This document shows positions 1 to 9,046 of a stretch of DNA of 64,000 nt, piece after piece. The notes below the pieces were generated by a model. It was given only the letters and a program-made list of their open reading frames with translations. It was not told the origin of the DNA and searched no databases. Positions within the stretch are counted from its first letter, which is position 1. Each line of letters starts with the position of its first letter. The DNA is from Variovorax paradoxus. GTDB taxonomy: Bacteria > Pseudomonadota > Gammaproteobacteria > Burkholderiales > Burkholderiaceae_C. Made by a program: the position numbers and the translations under genes. The DNA lies in assembly GCF_009498455.1 (NCBI RefSeq), contig NZ_CP045644.1, forward strand, positions 4,777,001-4,841,000. The letters are read 5' to 3'.

Positions 1-1752
1 CGCCACGGCGATGTCGGACGAGGTCAGCATCAGGCTGAGGGTGGCGTCGCTGGCGTAGTGGTCCAGCCGCGCCTGCGGAAACGCGGTGTCCAGCGGCACG
101 TAGGACGCGCCCGCCTTGAGGATGCCCAGCATCGCGACGACCATCTCCAGGCTGCGCTCGAGGCACAGCCCCACGCGCTGGCCGCGGCCCACGCCGCGCG
201 CGCGCAACGCACGCGCCAGGCGGTTGGACAGCGCATCGAGTTCGCCGTAGCTGCAGCTGCGCGCACCGTCGCGCACCGCCGGACGGTGGGGCTGCAGCGG
301 CACGCGCGCCACGAAGCCGGCGTGCGCCAGCGGCGCGCCGCGCAGCGGCACGCGCGCGGGCTGCAGCGCCAGCAGCGCACGCGCGGCGCCGGCCGACAGC
401 ACCTCGAGCCCGCCGATGGTGTCGTCGGGCTTGTGCGCGGCCGACTGCAGCACGCACTCGAACATGTCGAGCCAGCGCTCCACGCTCACGTCGTCGAACA
501 GGTCGGTGTTGTATTGCGCCTCGACCTGCAGGCTGCCGGCGTGCGGGCGCAGGTTCACGAACAGTTCGAAGTTCTCGTAGCGGCGGGCGATGGTGTCCTG
601 CACCACGTCGAGCGTGGTGAACGCCTGCGCGCTGCTGGCCACGTCGGGGTCGACGTTGAAGGCCACGCTCACCAGCGGCAGCCGGCTCGGGTCGCGCACG
701 AGCGACAACTGGCCCAGCAACGCGCCATAGGTCAGGGCCTGGTGATCGAAGGCGTCGAGCACGGCGGTGCTGCATTCGTCCATCAGCGCGTCGAAGCGCG
801 TGGCGGCATGCACGGCAATGCGCAGCGGCAGCAGGTTCACGCAATGGCCGACCAAGCCGGGCACATCGTGCGCGAGCTGGCCCGAGGTCGGGATGCCGAC
901 GACGATGTCTTCCTGGCCCGTGAGGCGGTGCAGCGTCGCGATGAAGCCGCTGAACAGGCCCGTGAACAGGCTGACGCCGGCCTTGGTGCTCGCGGTGCGC
1001 ACGGCGCCGACCACGCGACGGTCGAGCAGGCGTTCGGCGCGGCGCGAATTGAAGGTGCGGGTGGCCGGACGGGGGCGGTCCAGCGGCAGGTCGAGCACGG
1101 GCTGCGTGTTGCCGGAGAAGCGCTCGAGCCAGTAGTCGATGTGCGCCTGCATGTCGGGGCTTGCGGCCGCGACGGCCTCCTCGGCGGCGAAGTCCGCGAA
1201 CAGCGGCGCGGGCTTGAGCTTCAGCCCGGTGCCGGTTTCCTCGGCATAGAGGTGGCCCAGCTGCTCGGTGATGACCGCCCACGACCAGCCGTCGCAGACC
1301 ACGTGATGCGCCGACATCACGAGTTCGTGCTCTTCATGGCCCAGGCGATACAGCACGGCGCGGAACAGGGGGCCGTGTTCGAGAGAGAACGGCGTGCACA
1401 CCGCCGCGGCGTGGGCCGCGTGCAGCGCCTGCGCGAGGGCTTCCGGCGCCAGCCCGCTCAGGTCTTCGCGGACCAGGTGGTTCCCGCCGGGGGGACTGAC
1501 CAGCATGAAGGCGCCGTCCGGCGAGATGGTGGCGCGCAGCGCCTGGTGGCGTTCGAGCAGGTGGTCGGTGGCGCGCGCCAGGGCCGGGCCGTCGAGCATG
1601 CCGCGCAGGCGCAGCACGACCGACTCGTTGTAGGCCATCGAAGCCTCGGTGCTCATCGTGGCGCCGAGCCAGATTTCGCGTTGCGACTCGGTCGTCGCAA
1701 TGATGCATTCGACGAGGCCACCACTGGCGGTGGGCTTGAGTGCGGCGTTCAT
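1..1752 (-). CDS. Nonribosomal peptide synthetase, condensation-adenylation module (5' part; runs off window)
   Basis: The frame is open from the ATG at 1752 to the window edge (584 codons, no stop), so only the N-terminal part is present. Residues about 15-440 form a condensation domain with an intact HHVVCDG catalytic motif near residues 149-155. An adenylation domain begins near residue 455 (GASYVPLD core A2 block) and is cut before its A3 core. The protein should take the chain from the aminotransferase-bearing synthase encoded just upstream, form an amide bond and activate the next amino acid. The ATG overlaps the upstream stop by 4 bp (ATGA), implying translational coupling. The start region (TESQREIW) resembles the C-domain start that follows aminotransferase domains in mycosubtilin/iturin-type synthetases, where the two are fused in one protein. 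Substrate of the A domain cannot be read here. Confidence 0.93.
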   Translation of the reverse strand, partial: MNAALKPTASGGLVECIIATTESQREIWLGATMSTEASMAYNESVVLRLRGMLDGPALARATDHLLERHQALRATISPDGAFMLVSPPGGNHLVREDLSGLAPEALAQALHAAHAAAVCTPFSLEHGPLFRAVLYRLGHEEHELVMSAHHVVCDGWSWAVITEQLGHLYAEETGTGLKLKPAPLFADFAAEEAVAAASPDMQAHIDYWLERFSGNTQPVLDLPLDRPRPATRTFNSRRAERLLDRRVVGAVRTASTKAGVSLFTGLFSGFIATLHRLTGQEDIVVGIPTSGQLAHDVPGLVGHCVNLLPLRIAVHAATRFDALMDECSTAVLDAFDHQALTYGALLGQLSLVRDPSRLPLVSVAFNVDPDVASSAQAFTTLDVVQDTIARRYENFELFVNLRPHAGSLQVEAQYNTDLFDDVSVERWLDMFECVLQSAAHKPDDTIGGLEVLSAGAARALLALQPARVPLRGAPLAHAGFVARVPLQPHRPAVRDGARSCSYGELDALSNRLARALRARGVGRGQRVGLCLERSLEMVVAMLGILKAGASYVPLDTAFPQARLDHYASDATLSLMLTSSDIAVA

Positions 1753-4700
1753 GCTGCGGCCTTTCCGTTGATGAGGCGCTCGTGCGAGGCGGCGTCTTCG
1801 GGTACGTGCCAGAACGGCCGGCCGTCGCTGTCGCGGGCCAGCACGCTGCCGTCTTCGACGGGCTTGCGCGCGTCGAAGCGGGTGGGGGCGGGAGCGCGGC
1901 GCGGAAGGAAGCCGGATTCCTGCATCTCGGCGACCGATTCCTTGAAGGCGCGCTGGATGAAAGCGATGTCCTCGGCGCTGTGTGCGCTCGTGAGGAAGCA
2001 CGGGAAGTTGTCCAGGATGTGCACGCCGCGGCTGCGCATCATGGCGAACAGCAGGTCCTGCATCGGGTGGTCTTCGAGCCAGCTCACGCGCCACAGCGAC
2101 GAGAAATGACGGATCGCGAGCGGCGCGCCGACCTCCTGGCACCAGCCCGAGAGTTCCGCGGCCATGGCGGTCGTGCTGGCGTTGAGCCCGGCCTGCAGCG
2201 CGGGCCCGGCCTCCTTCAGATGCATGAGCGAGGCCTTGGCCGCGGCGAGCGCGAGCGGATGGCGCACGAAGGTGCCGGCGAAGTAGGTCACGCCGACACC
2301 CGGGATCGAGTCGTCGCCGTACTGCCAGGCGCCGCCGTCGAGCGCGTCCATGAACTCGCGCTTGCCGGCGATCACGCCGACCGGAAAGCCGCCGCCGATC
2401 ACCTTGCCGTAGGTGGCGAGGTCGGCGCGCACGCCGAACAGTTCCTGCGCGCCGCCCAGCGCGGTGCGAAAGCCGGTGATGACCTCGTCGAAGATGAGGC
2501 AGCAGCCGTGCTTCGTGGTGATGTCGCGCACGTCGTGCAGGAACTCGCGCGGCTGGAAGTCGGGGCGGCGGCTTTGCACCGGCTCGACCAGCACGGCCGC
2601 CAGGTCTGCGGCGTTGTCGCGGATGAAGGCGAGCGCCTCGGGCGTGCCGTAGTCGAGCACGCGGATGTCGCCGAACATGCCGCTCATCACGCCCGGCGCG
2701 GCCGACAGGCCCTTGCCGCCCTTTCCGGCGCGCACCAGCACTTCGTCGAAGGTGCCGTGGTAGGAGCCCGTGAAGGCCACCACGGTGCTGCGCCCGGTGA
2801 CGGTGCGCGCGATGCGCAGCGCCGCCATCACGGCTTCGGAGCCGGTGTTGCACAGGCCGGCACGCTCGCTGCCCGTGAGCTCGCAGATGAGGCGGGTCAC
2901 ATCGGCCGCGAGCGGATGCTGCGGCCCGATCTCGTAGCCCGCATCGAGCTGGGCCCGCACGGCGTCCTGCACGAAATCGGGCTGCCAGCCGAACAGGTTC
3001 AGGCCGAAGCCGTTGAGCGCGTCGACGTACGCGTTGCCGTCGATGTCCCACATCTTCGAGCCCTTGGAGCGCTCGATCACGATCTGGTAGGTGATCTCCT
3101 TGGTCAGCGGGCGAAAGCCGTTGACCACGCGCGGGTCCGCCATGTGGGCGCGGTTCTCTTCGGTGAAGCGCTTGCTCTTCTGCGTGCGTTCGACATAGCG
3201 CCGCACGAAGGTGGCCAGCCGCGCCTTCTGCCGCGCGCTGGGTTCGGCGCTGCGCTGGGTGTGGATGCGGGCGATGGCGCCGAAGGCCTTGTTGACGTCG
3301 TAACGCAGCGGTGCCTCCGTGGGCTGTGGCTGCGCGACGGGCACGGGCTCTGCCACCACGGGCAGCGCTGCCGCCACCGGAACGGCGGCGCCGGACAGGA
3401 GCGCGAGCTGCTGGCGCATCAGTTCCATCTGCTGCGCGATCACCTGGTTCAGCAGGCCGGTGGGCTGCGGGAGCCCTTGCGATGGGGCTTGCATGGCCGC
3501 TTGCACGACAGGTGTCGCAGGCACGTCGGCCGTGACGGGCGCGGCCACCGGTTCGGCCTCGGGCGGCAGGCTCTGCAGCAGGTATGCGGCCAGCGCGTCG
3601 AAGCTGCGGTAGGTTTCCATGAGCTGGCGGAAGCTCAGCTCGACCTTGAAGCGCTTCTTGATCTGCGTGGCGGCCTGGGTCAGCGTGAGCGAGTCCATGC
3701 CGATCTCGCCGAACGGGGCGTGGCCCTCGGCCTGCGCCATGTCGATGCCCGAGATGTCTTCGAACAGGGCCCGCAATCGGGCGTCGACCGACGCCGCGCG
3801 CGACGCATCGGGCGGCTGGGGAGTAGGCAGAGGCAGTTGAGGCGAGGGCGCGGCAGCGGTCACGATCGGCTCCAATGAAACAGGCAGGACAGACAGAAGA
3901 GGCAGGACAGGCGCAAGGGCGGGCGATGTCGGCGACACCGGTGCGGCAGGCGCGATGTCGACCCACAGACGCTTGCGTTCGAACGGGTAGGTGGGAAGGC
4001 ACACGCGCCGGGCGCCGGCGCGCGGTGCGAGCAGGGCCAGGTCGACCTCGGCGCCGCAGGTCCACAGGCGCGCGGCGGCGAGGCGCAGGGTCCGGGTTTC
4101 GTCGGCCGGTTCGCCGTGCAGCAGCGATACCGCCACGGCGCCGGCCTTCGATGCCGGAGCAAGGCCTGGCAGGCGGTGCTGGCGCACGAGAGCGGCCAGC
4201 GTGTTGCGCGGGCCGACTTCCACGAAGACCGGATGGGTGGCGTCGCCCGCCGCGCTCTGCAAGGCGGGCGAGAAGCGCACGGTGCCGCGCAGGTGCTGCG
4301 CCCAGTAGGCCGGGCTCGTGGCCTCTGCGCTTTCGAGCAGGCGGCCGGTGAACGTGGAGTAGATCGGGATCTGCGGCGCGTGCAGCGCCACCTGGCGCAC
4401 GAGCGCCTCGAAGGGCGCCACGGCGGCGTCCATCATGGCGGAGTGAAAGGCGTGCGAGGTCTGCAGCAGCCGGCAGGCGACGCCTTCGGCTTCGAGCGCG
4501 GCCTGCAGTTCGGCGATGGCCTCCGAAGGACCGGCGGCCACGCAGGCGCCGGGTGCGTTCTCCGCGGCGAGCGAGACCTGGGGCGAGGCCGCGAGCCGAG
4601 GGGCCAGCGCCTCCGCGCCGAGCCGCACCGACAGCATGACCCCGGCGGGCTGTGCCTGCATGAGCGCGCCGCGGCGGGCAATGAGCCGGGCGGCATCTTC

Positions 4701-7700
4701 CAGGCGCATCACGCCGGCGATGACGGCCGCGACGAATTCACCGACGCTGTGGCCGATCAGCGCGTGCGGGCGCAGGCCCAGCGACAGCAGCCGCCGTGCG
4801 AGCGCGTACTCGAGCGTGAAGAGCGCGGGCTGCGTGACGGCCGTCGGCGCGAGCGCCTGCGGGTCGTCGGTGAACATGCGCTCGCGCAGGTCGAAGTCCA
4901 GTGCGCCGTCGAAGGCGCGCAAGGCGTTGTCGAACGCGGCCGCGAACACCGGGTCGCCGGCATGCAGCGCACGGCCCATGCCCGGGTACTGCGCACCCTG
5001 GCCCGGGAACATCAGCAGGGGCTGCGGCGCGCGCTCGGCGATCCGGTCGCTCACGCGCCACGCCGCGTTCTCCGAGCGCAGGGCCTCGATGGCCTGCGCC
5101 GCATCGCCGGCCACCACGGCGCGGCGGAAGGCATGGGCCTTGCGGCCGACGCACAGGGTGAACGCCGCGTCGCCGAGGCCCAGCCCGGGCTGTTCTTCCA
5201 GGTGCGTCGCCAGCTGCTGCGCCGCGACCGACAGGGCGGCCTCCGAGCGGGCCGACAGCGCCAGCACATGGACGCCCGGCTGCATGGCGCGCAGCGGCTG
5301 CGCCGGCGCTTCCTCGAGCACGACGTGCGCATTGGTGCCCCCGACACCGAAGGCGCTGACCCCCGCGCGGCGCGGCAGGTCGGCCCGTGGCCACGGCTGC
5401 AGCTGGTTGCTGACGTGGAACGGCGTGCGCGCAAAGTCGATCGCCGGGTTCGGTGCCGTGAAATGCGCGGTGGGCGGAATCAGTTCGTGGTGCAGCGCCA
5501 GCGCCGTCTTGATGAGGCCGGCGGCGCCCGCGGCCGTGACCATGTGGCCCACGTTGCTCTTGAGCGAGCCCAGCGTGCAGTAGCCGCGCGCGTCGGTGTG
5601 CTCGGCGTATGCAACGGCCAGCGCCTCGACCTCGACCGGGTCGCCCATCGGCGTGGCGGTGCCGTGGGCTTCCACGTACGAAATGCTGCGTGCGTCCACG
5701 TCCGCCGCGGCCAGTGCGGCACGGATCACCGCGGCCTGGCCGTCCACGCTGGGCGCGGTGAAGCTGGCCTTGGCGCCGCCGTCGTTGTTGACGCAGGCGC
5801 TGCGCAGCACGGCATAGATGGTGTCGCCGTCGGCCTGCGCGTCGGACAGCCGCTTGAGCAGCACCACGGCCGCGCCGTCGCTGAACACGGTGCCCTTGGC
5901 CTGCGCGTCGAAGCTGCGCGTGTGGCCGTCGGGCGAGAGCATCGAGCCCTCGTTGTAGAGGTAGCCGCTGCGCGGCGGGCAGGTGACCGACGCGCCGCCC
6001 GCGAGCGCCATGTAGCACTGGCCCGTGCGCAGCGCGTGGAAGGCCTGGGCGATGGCGACCAGCGAGGTCGAGCAGGCGGTGTTGACGCTCACGGCCGGCC
6101 CGCGCAGGTTGAGCCGGTTGGCCACGCGGGTGGTGATGTAGTCCTTCTCGTTGCCCAGCATCACCTGGAATTCGCCGACGGCCTCCACGAGGTCGGGCCG
6201 CGAGGCCACGTGGCGCTGGAAGTAGGTGGCGTTGTACGTGCCCGCATACACGCCCACGGGGCCCGGCGCTTCGTCGGGCACGTAGCCCGCGCGCTCCAGG
6301 CACTCCCAGCAGATCTCGAGGAACACGCGGTGCTGCGGGTCCATGAGCGCGGCTTCCTTCGGGCCGAGGCCGAAGAAGGCGGCATCGAAGCCCTCGATGC
6401 CGTCGATCACGCCGCGCGCCCGCACGTAGGCCGGGTCGCGGCGCAGCGACTCGCTGACGCCGGCGTCCAGGCTCGCGTCGTCGAAGAAGCTGACGGTGTC
6501 GCGCCCGGCGACGAGGTTGTCCCAGAACTGCTCCACGTCGCCCGCGCCGGGGAAGCGGCCGGCGGTGGCGATGAGGGCGATCGGTTCCGGTGCGTCGGCG
6601 GCAGCGCGGGCAACGTCTTTTCGCACGGGCAGGGGCTGCGGAACCGGCGATGCCTCCGGGGCCGGCTGCAACTGCGCCGCGATGGCGGCGGGCGTCGGAT
6701 GGCGGAAGAACAGGTTGGTCGACAGCGGCGGCGCGCCCTCGCGCTGCAGGTCCGCGAGCACCTGCAGCACCAGCAGCGAACTGCCGCCCAGGTCGAAGAA
6801 GTTGTCGTTGCGCCCGGCCGTGTCGATGCCCAGCGCGCGCGCGAAGGCGTCACACACCTGCTGCTCCAGCACGCTGCGCGCAGCTTCGAAAGACTGCGCA
6901 AGTTCAGGGCGCTCGCCGGCCGGCTCGGGCAGCGCGTTGCGGTCGAGCTTGCCGTTGGGCGTGACGGGAAGCTGCGCGAGCCAGACCTGCGCCGACGGCA
7001 GCATCGCCGCGGGCAGGCGGGCCGCCAGGTGCGCGCGCAGCGTGTCCCACGCGAGCTTTTGCGCGCGTGCGACCAGGTAAGCGACAAGACGCAATTGGCC
7101 GTCGCGACCGGGCCGCGCGACCACCGCGCAGGACTGCACCGCGGGATGCGCAAGGATGGCTGCCTCGACCTCGCCGGTCTCGATGCGGTGGCCGTGGATC
7201 TTGACCTGGCCGTCGATGCGGCCGATGAATTCCATCGTGCCGTCGGGCAGCCAGCGGGCGAGGTCACCGGTGCGGTAGAGCCGATCGCCGGGTGCGCCGA
7301 AAGGATCGGGCACGAAGCGCGCGGCCGTGAGTTCGGGCTGCCCCAGGTACCCGCGGGCCAGGCCGTGTCCGCCGATGCACAGCTCGCCCACGAGTCCACT
7401 GGGCAGCAGGGTCAGCGTCGGGCTCAGCACGCGCAGCACGGTGTCCTTGATGGGGCGGCCGAGCGGCACCGAGCGCAGGCCTGCCGCGACAGCGGCGCGC
7501 TCGATGCGATGCGTGGTCGCGAAGGTCGTGCACTCGGTCGGCCCGTAGCCGTTGCTGAGCGTGAGCCCGGGGAGTGCGTCGAGCGCGCGCTGCACATGGG
7601 GTACCGACAGCGCCTCGCCGCCGGTGAACAGGTGCGCGAGGCCCGCAAGGTGCTGCGGATCGCCATCGACCACGGCGTTGAAGAGCGAGGCCGTGAGCCA

Positions 7701-8945
7701 GGCGGTGTGTACCTCGTGGCGGGCGATGGTGCGTGCGAGGCCGGCGCCGGTGGGTACCCGTTCGTCGTGGATCACGCAGCGCCCGCCGTTCAGCAAGGGC
7801 CCCCAGACTTCGAGCGTCGAGGCGTCGAAGGCGAGCGGCGCCGCATGCAGCATCGCGCGCCCGGGTGCGAGTTCGATGTAGTCGACATCGACCACCAGCC
7901 GCAGGACGGCGCGATGGCTGATCTCGATGCCCTTGGGTACGCCGGTCGAGCCCGAGGTGTACATGAGGTACGCCAGCGATTCGCCGTCGCTGGCCGGCGG
8001 CGTCCACGGTGCAAGGTCCGCGGGGTCTTCGTCAGGCCCGTCGATGCGTACGGCGGCGCGGTTGGCCGGCACGAGAGAGGCGAGCGCATCGGTCGTCACC
8101 ACCCGGGTCACGCCGGCCTGGTCGAACATGGTGGCGATCCGTTCGGGCGGGAAGTCGGTCGGCACGGGCACATAGGCCGCGCCGGCCTTGAGGATGCCGA
8201 GCATGGCGACGATGGCGGCCATCGAACGCTCGAACACCATCCCGACGTTGTCGCCCGCCCGCACGCCCGACCGCTGCAGGCGCCGTGCGAGCCGGTCGCT
8301 GCGCGCGTCGAGCTCGCCGTAGCGCATGGCTTCGTCGCCTTCCACCAGCGCCACCGCGTCGGGCGTGGCCGCGGCCCGGCGACGGAACACGGCAGGCACG
8401 GTGAGCGACAGGTCGGGCGCGGCGGGCGGCGCGGTCCATGCGGTGAGCTGGTCGTTGCGGTCGACGTCGGGCAGGGCGCGGATGGCGTGCAGCGCTGCGT
8501 CGGGGCGCGCCAGCAGATCGGCAGCGGTGTCGGCGATGGCGGCGAGCAGGCGGGTGGCGCAGGGCGCGTCCATCAGGCGCGCGTCGACGTCCAGATGCAG
8601 GCTCGCGGGCAGTTCCGTGCGCGCGTCGAGCCGCAGGTGCCGCAGGTGCGGCGGGGTTTCCGAAGTGCGCTGCATGGCGCGCCGGTCGAGGTCGAACTGG
8701 GCCAGCCACGCGCCCGCGGTGGCGGACGCCGGCACTGGCAGGGCCGTGCCCAGCCAGTGCGATTGCAGCAGCCCCCAGGCGCCGACGAACAGCGTGTCAG
8801 GCAGGTACCCCGTGGCACCCAGCGACGCCAGCCAGCGCTGCGCGAAGCCGGCGTCGAGGGCCAGCGAGACGCCGAGCCGTTCGCCCGCTGCCGCGCGCGC
8901 AGGCGGCGAGACGAAAAGATCGCCCAGCGTGGTCTCCGAAGCCAT
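1749..8945 (-). CDS. Hybrid NRPS-PKS with aminotransferase: (partial C)-A-PCP-KS-AT-ACP-AMT
   Basis: Domains in order (numbered from the ATG at 8945): a C-domain-like remnant about 1-165 lacking HHxxxDG; adenylation about 178-680 with YTSGSTG, GYGPTE, YRTGDL and NGKLDR cores; PCP with LGGSSL (Ser about 723); ketosynthase about 790-1215 with TACSTS (Cys about 958) and both active-site His (EAHGT, KSNVGH); acyltransferase with FPGQG and GHSVGE (Ser about 1400) and an HAFH motif typical of malonyl-CoA; ACP with GMDSL (Ser about 1752); and a class III PLP aminotransferase about 1940-2350 with FDEVITGF and a Schiff-base Lys about 2181 in YGKVIGGG. No KR, DH, ER, MT or TE domain is visible. Inference: an amino acid is loaded, extended with malonate and transaminated at the beta-carbon. 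An in-frame ATG at 8981 would add 12 residues; I prefer 8945 because GGAAG lies 5 nt before it. The stop overlaps the next NRPS gene. Confidence 0.95.
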   Translation of the reverse strand: MASETTLGDLFVSPPARAAAGERLGVSLALDAGFAQRWLASLGATGYLPDTLFVGAWGLLQSHWLGTALPVPASATAGAWLAQFDLDRRAMQRTSETPPHLRHLRLDARTELPASLHLDVDARLMDAPCATRLLAAIADTAADLLARPDAALHAIRALPDVDRNDQLTAWTAPPAAPDLSLTVPAVFRRRAAATPDAVALVEGDEAMRYGELDARSDRLARRLQRSGVRAGDNVGMVFERSMAAIVAMLGILKAGAAYVPVPTDFPPERIATMFDQAGVTRVVTTDALASLVPANRAAVRIDGPDEDPADLAPWTPPASDGESLAYLMYTSGSTGVPKGIEISHRAVLRLVVDVDYIELAPGRAMLHAAPLAFDASTLEVWGPLLNGGRCVIHDERVPTGAGLARTIARHEVHTAWLTASLFNAVVDGDPQHLAGLAHLFTGGEALSVPHVQRALDALPGLTLSNGYGPTECTTFATTHRIERAAVAAGLRSVPLGRPIKDTVLRVLSPTLTLLPSGLVGELCIGGHGLARGYLGQPELTAARFVPDPFGAPGDRLYRTGDLARWLPDGTMEFIGRIDGQVKIHGHRIETGEVEAAILAHPAVQSCAVVARPGRDGQLRLVAYLVARAQKLAWDTLRAHLAARLPAAMLPSAQVWLAQLPVTPNGKLDRNALPEPAGERPELAQSFEAARSVLEQQVCDAFARALGIDTAGRNDNFFDLGGSSLLVLQVLADLQREGAPPLSTNLFFRHPTPAAIAAQLQPAPEASPVPQPLPVRKDVARAAADAPEPIALIATAGRFPGAGDVEQFWDNLVAGRDTVSFFDDASLDAGVSESLRRDPAYVRARGVIDGIEGFDAAFFGLGPKEAALMDPQHRVFLEICWECLERAGYVPDEAPGPVGVYAGTYNATYFQRHVASRPDLVEAVGEFQVMLGNEKDYITTRVANRLNLRGPAVSVNTACSTSLVAIAQAFHALRTGQCYMALAGGASVTCPPRSGYLYNEGSMLSPDGHTRSFDAQAKGTVFSDGAAVVLLKRLSDAQADGDTIYAVLRSACVNNDGGAKASFTAPSVDGQAAVIRAALAAADVDARSISYVEAHGTATPMGDPVEVEALAVAYAEHTDARGYCTLGSLKSNVGHMVTAAGAAGLIKTALALHHELIPPTAHFTAPNPAIDFARTPFHVSNQLQPWPRADLPRRAGVSAFGVGGTNAHVVLEEAPAQPLRAMQPGVHVLALSARSEAALSVAAQQLATHLEEQPGLGLGDAAFTLCVGRKAHAFRRAVVAGDAAQAIEALRSENAAWRVSDRIAERAPQPLLMFPGQGAQYPGMGRALHAGDPVFAAAFDNALRAFDGALDFDLRERMFTDDPQALAPTAVTQPALFTLEYALARRLLSLGLRPHALIGHSVGEFVAAVIAGVMRLEDAARLIARRGALMQAQPAGVMLSVRLGAEALAPRLAASPQVSLAAENAPGACVAAGPSEAIAELQAALEAEGVACRLLQTSHAFHSAMMDAAVAPFEALVRQVALHAPQIPIYSTFTGRLLESAEATSPAYWAQHLRGTVRFSPALQSAAGDATHPVFVEVGPRNTLAALVRQHRLPGLAPASKAGAVAVSLLHGEPADETRTLRLAAARLWTCGAEVDLALLAPRAGARRVCLPTYPFERKRLWVDIAPAAPVSPTSPALAPVLPLLSVLPVSLEPIVTAAAPSPQLPLPTPQPPDASRAASVDARLRALFEDISGIDMAQAEGHAPFGEIGMDSLTLTQAATQIKKRFKVELSFRQLMETYRSFDALAAYLLQSLPPEAEPVAAPVTADVPATPVVQAAMQAPSQGLPQPTGLLNQVIAQQMELMRQQLALLSGAAVPVAAALPVVAEPVPVAQPQPTEAPLRYDVNKAFGAIARIHTQRSAEPSARQKARLATFVRRYVERTQKSKRFTEENRAHMADPRVVNGFRPLTKEITYQIVIERSKGSKMWDIDGNAYVDALNGFGLNLFGWQPDFVQDAVRAQLDAGYEIGPQHPLAADVTRLICELTGSERAGLCNTGSEAVMAALRIARTVTGRSTVVAFTGSYHGTFDEVLVRAGKGGKGLSAAPGVMSGMFGDIRVLDYGTPEALAFIRDNAADLAAVLVEPVQSRRPDFQPREFLHDVRDITTKHGCCLIFDEVITGFRTALGGAQELFGVRADLATYGKVIGGGFPVGVIAGKREFMDALDGGAWQYGDDSIPGVGVTYFAGTFVRHPLALAAAKASLMHLKEAGPALQAGLNASTTAMAAELSGWCQEVGAPLAIRHFSSLWRVSWLEDHPMQDLLFAMMRSRGVHILDNFPCFLTSAHSAEDIAFIQRAFKESVAEMQESGFLPRRAPAPTRFDARKPVEDGSVLARDSDGRPFWHVPEDAASHERLINGKAAA

Positions 8946-9020
8946 GGTGACTTCCGGTGACGAAGCAATGTGGGTTTCCATGCAATTGCCCGGCTGCAGA
9001 CTGTGAGTGAAAAAACAATT

Positions 9021-9046
9021 AATTCGATCGAATTGAATTCAATTGA
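9021..9046. promoter_or_regulatory. Nested perfect palindromes upstream of the NRPS-PKS gene (candidate operator)
   Basis: Positions 9021-9034 (AATTCGATCGAATT) and 9031-9044 (AATTGAATTCAATT) are each perfect 14-bp palindromes and overlap by 4 bp; the second runs into TCAATTGA at 9039-9046. The block begins about 75 bp upstream of the preferred synthase start. I could not place a convincing sigma-70 -35/-10 pair on the minus strand. Its role as a regulator-binding site is inference from symmetry and position. Confidence 0.4.

Noticed and set aside
1..8945. Variochelin- or acidobactin-type siderophore cluster
   Set aside because: Those Variovorax/Acidovorax lines build a reduced polyketide unit using a ketoreductase. 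Here KR is absent and an aminotransferase is present, and no TonB receptor, ornithine hydroxylase or siderophore esterase is visible. The rest of the cluster lies outside the window, so a siderophore role is not excluded altogether.
4116..8960. A 1614-codon open frame on the plus strand opposite the NRPS-PKS gene
   Set aside because: It is antisense to a gene with complete domain motifs; its product is Arg/His/Gly/Ala-rich without any motif, as expected from a high-GC shadow frame.
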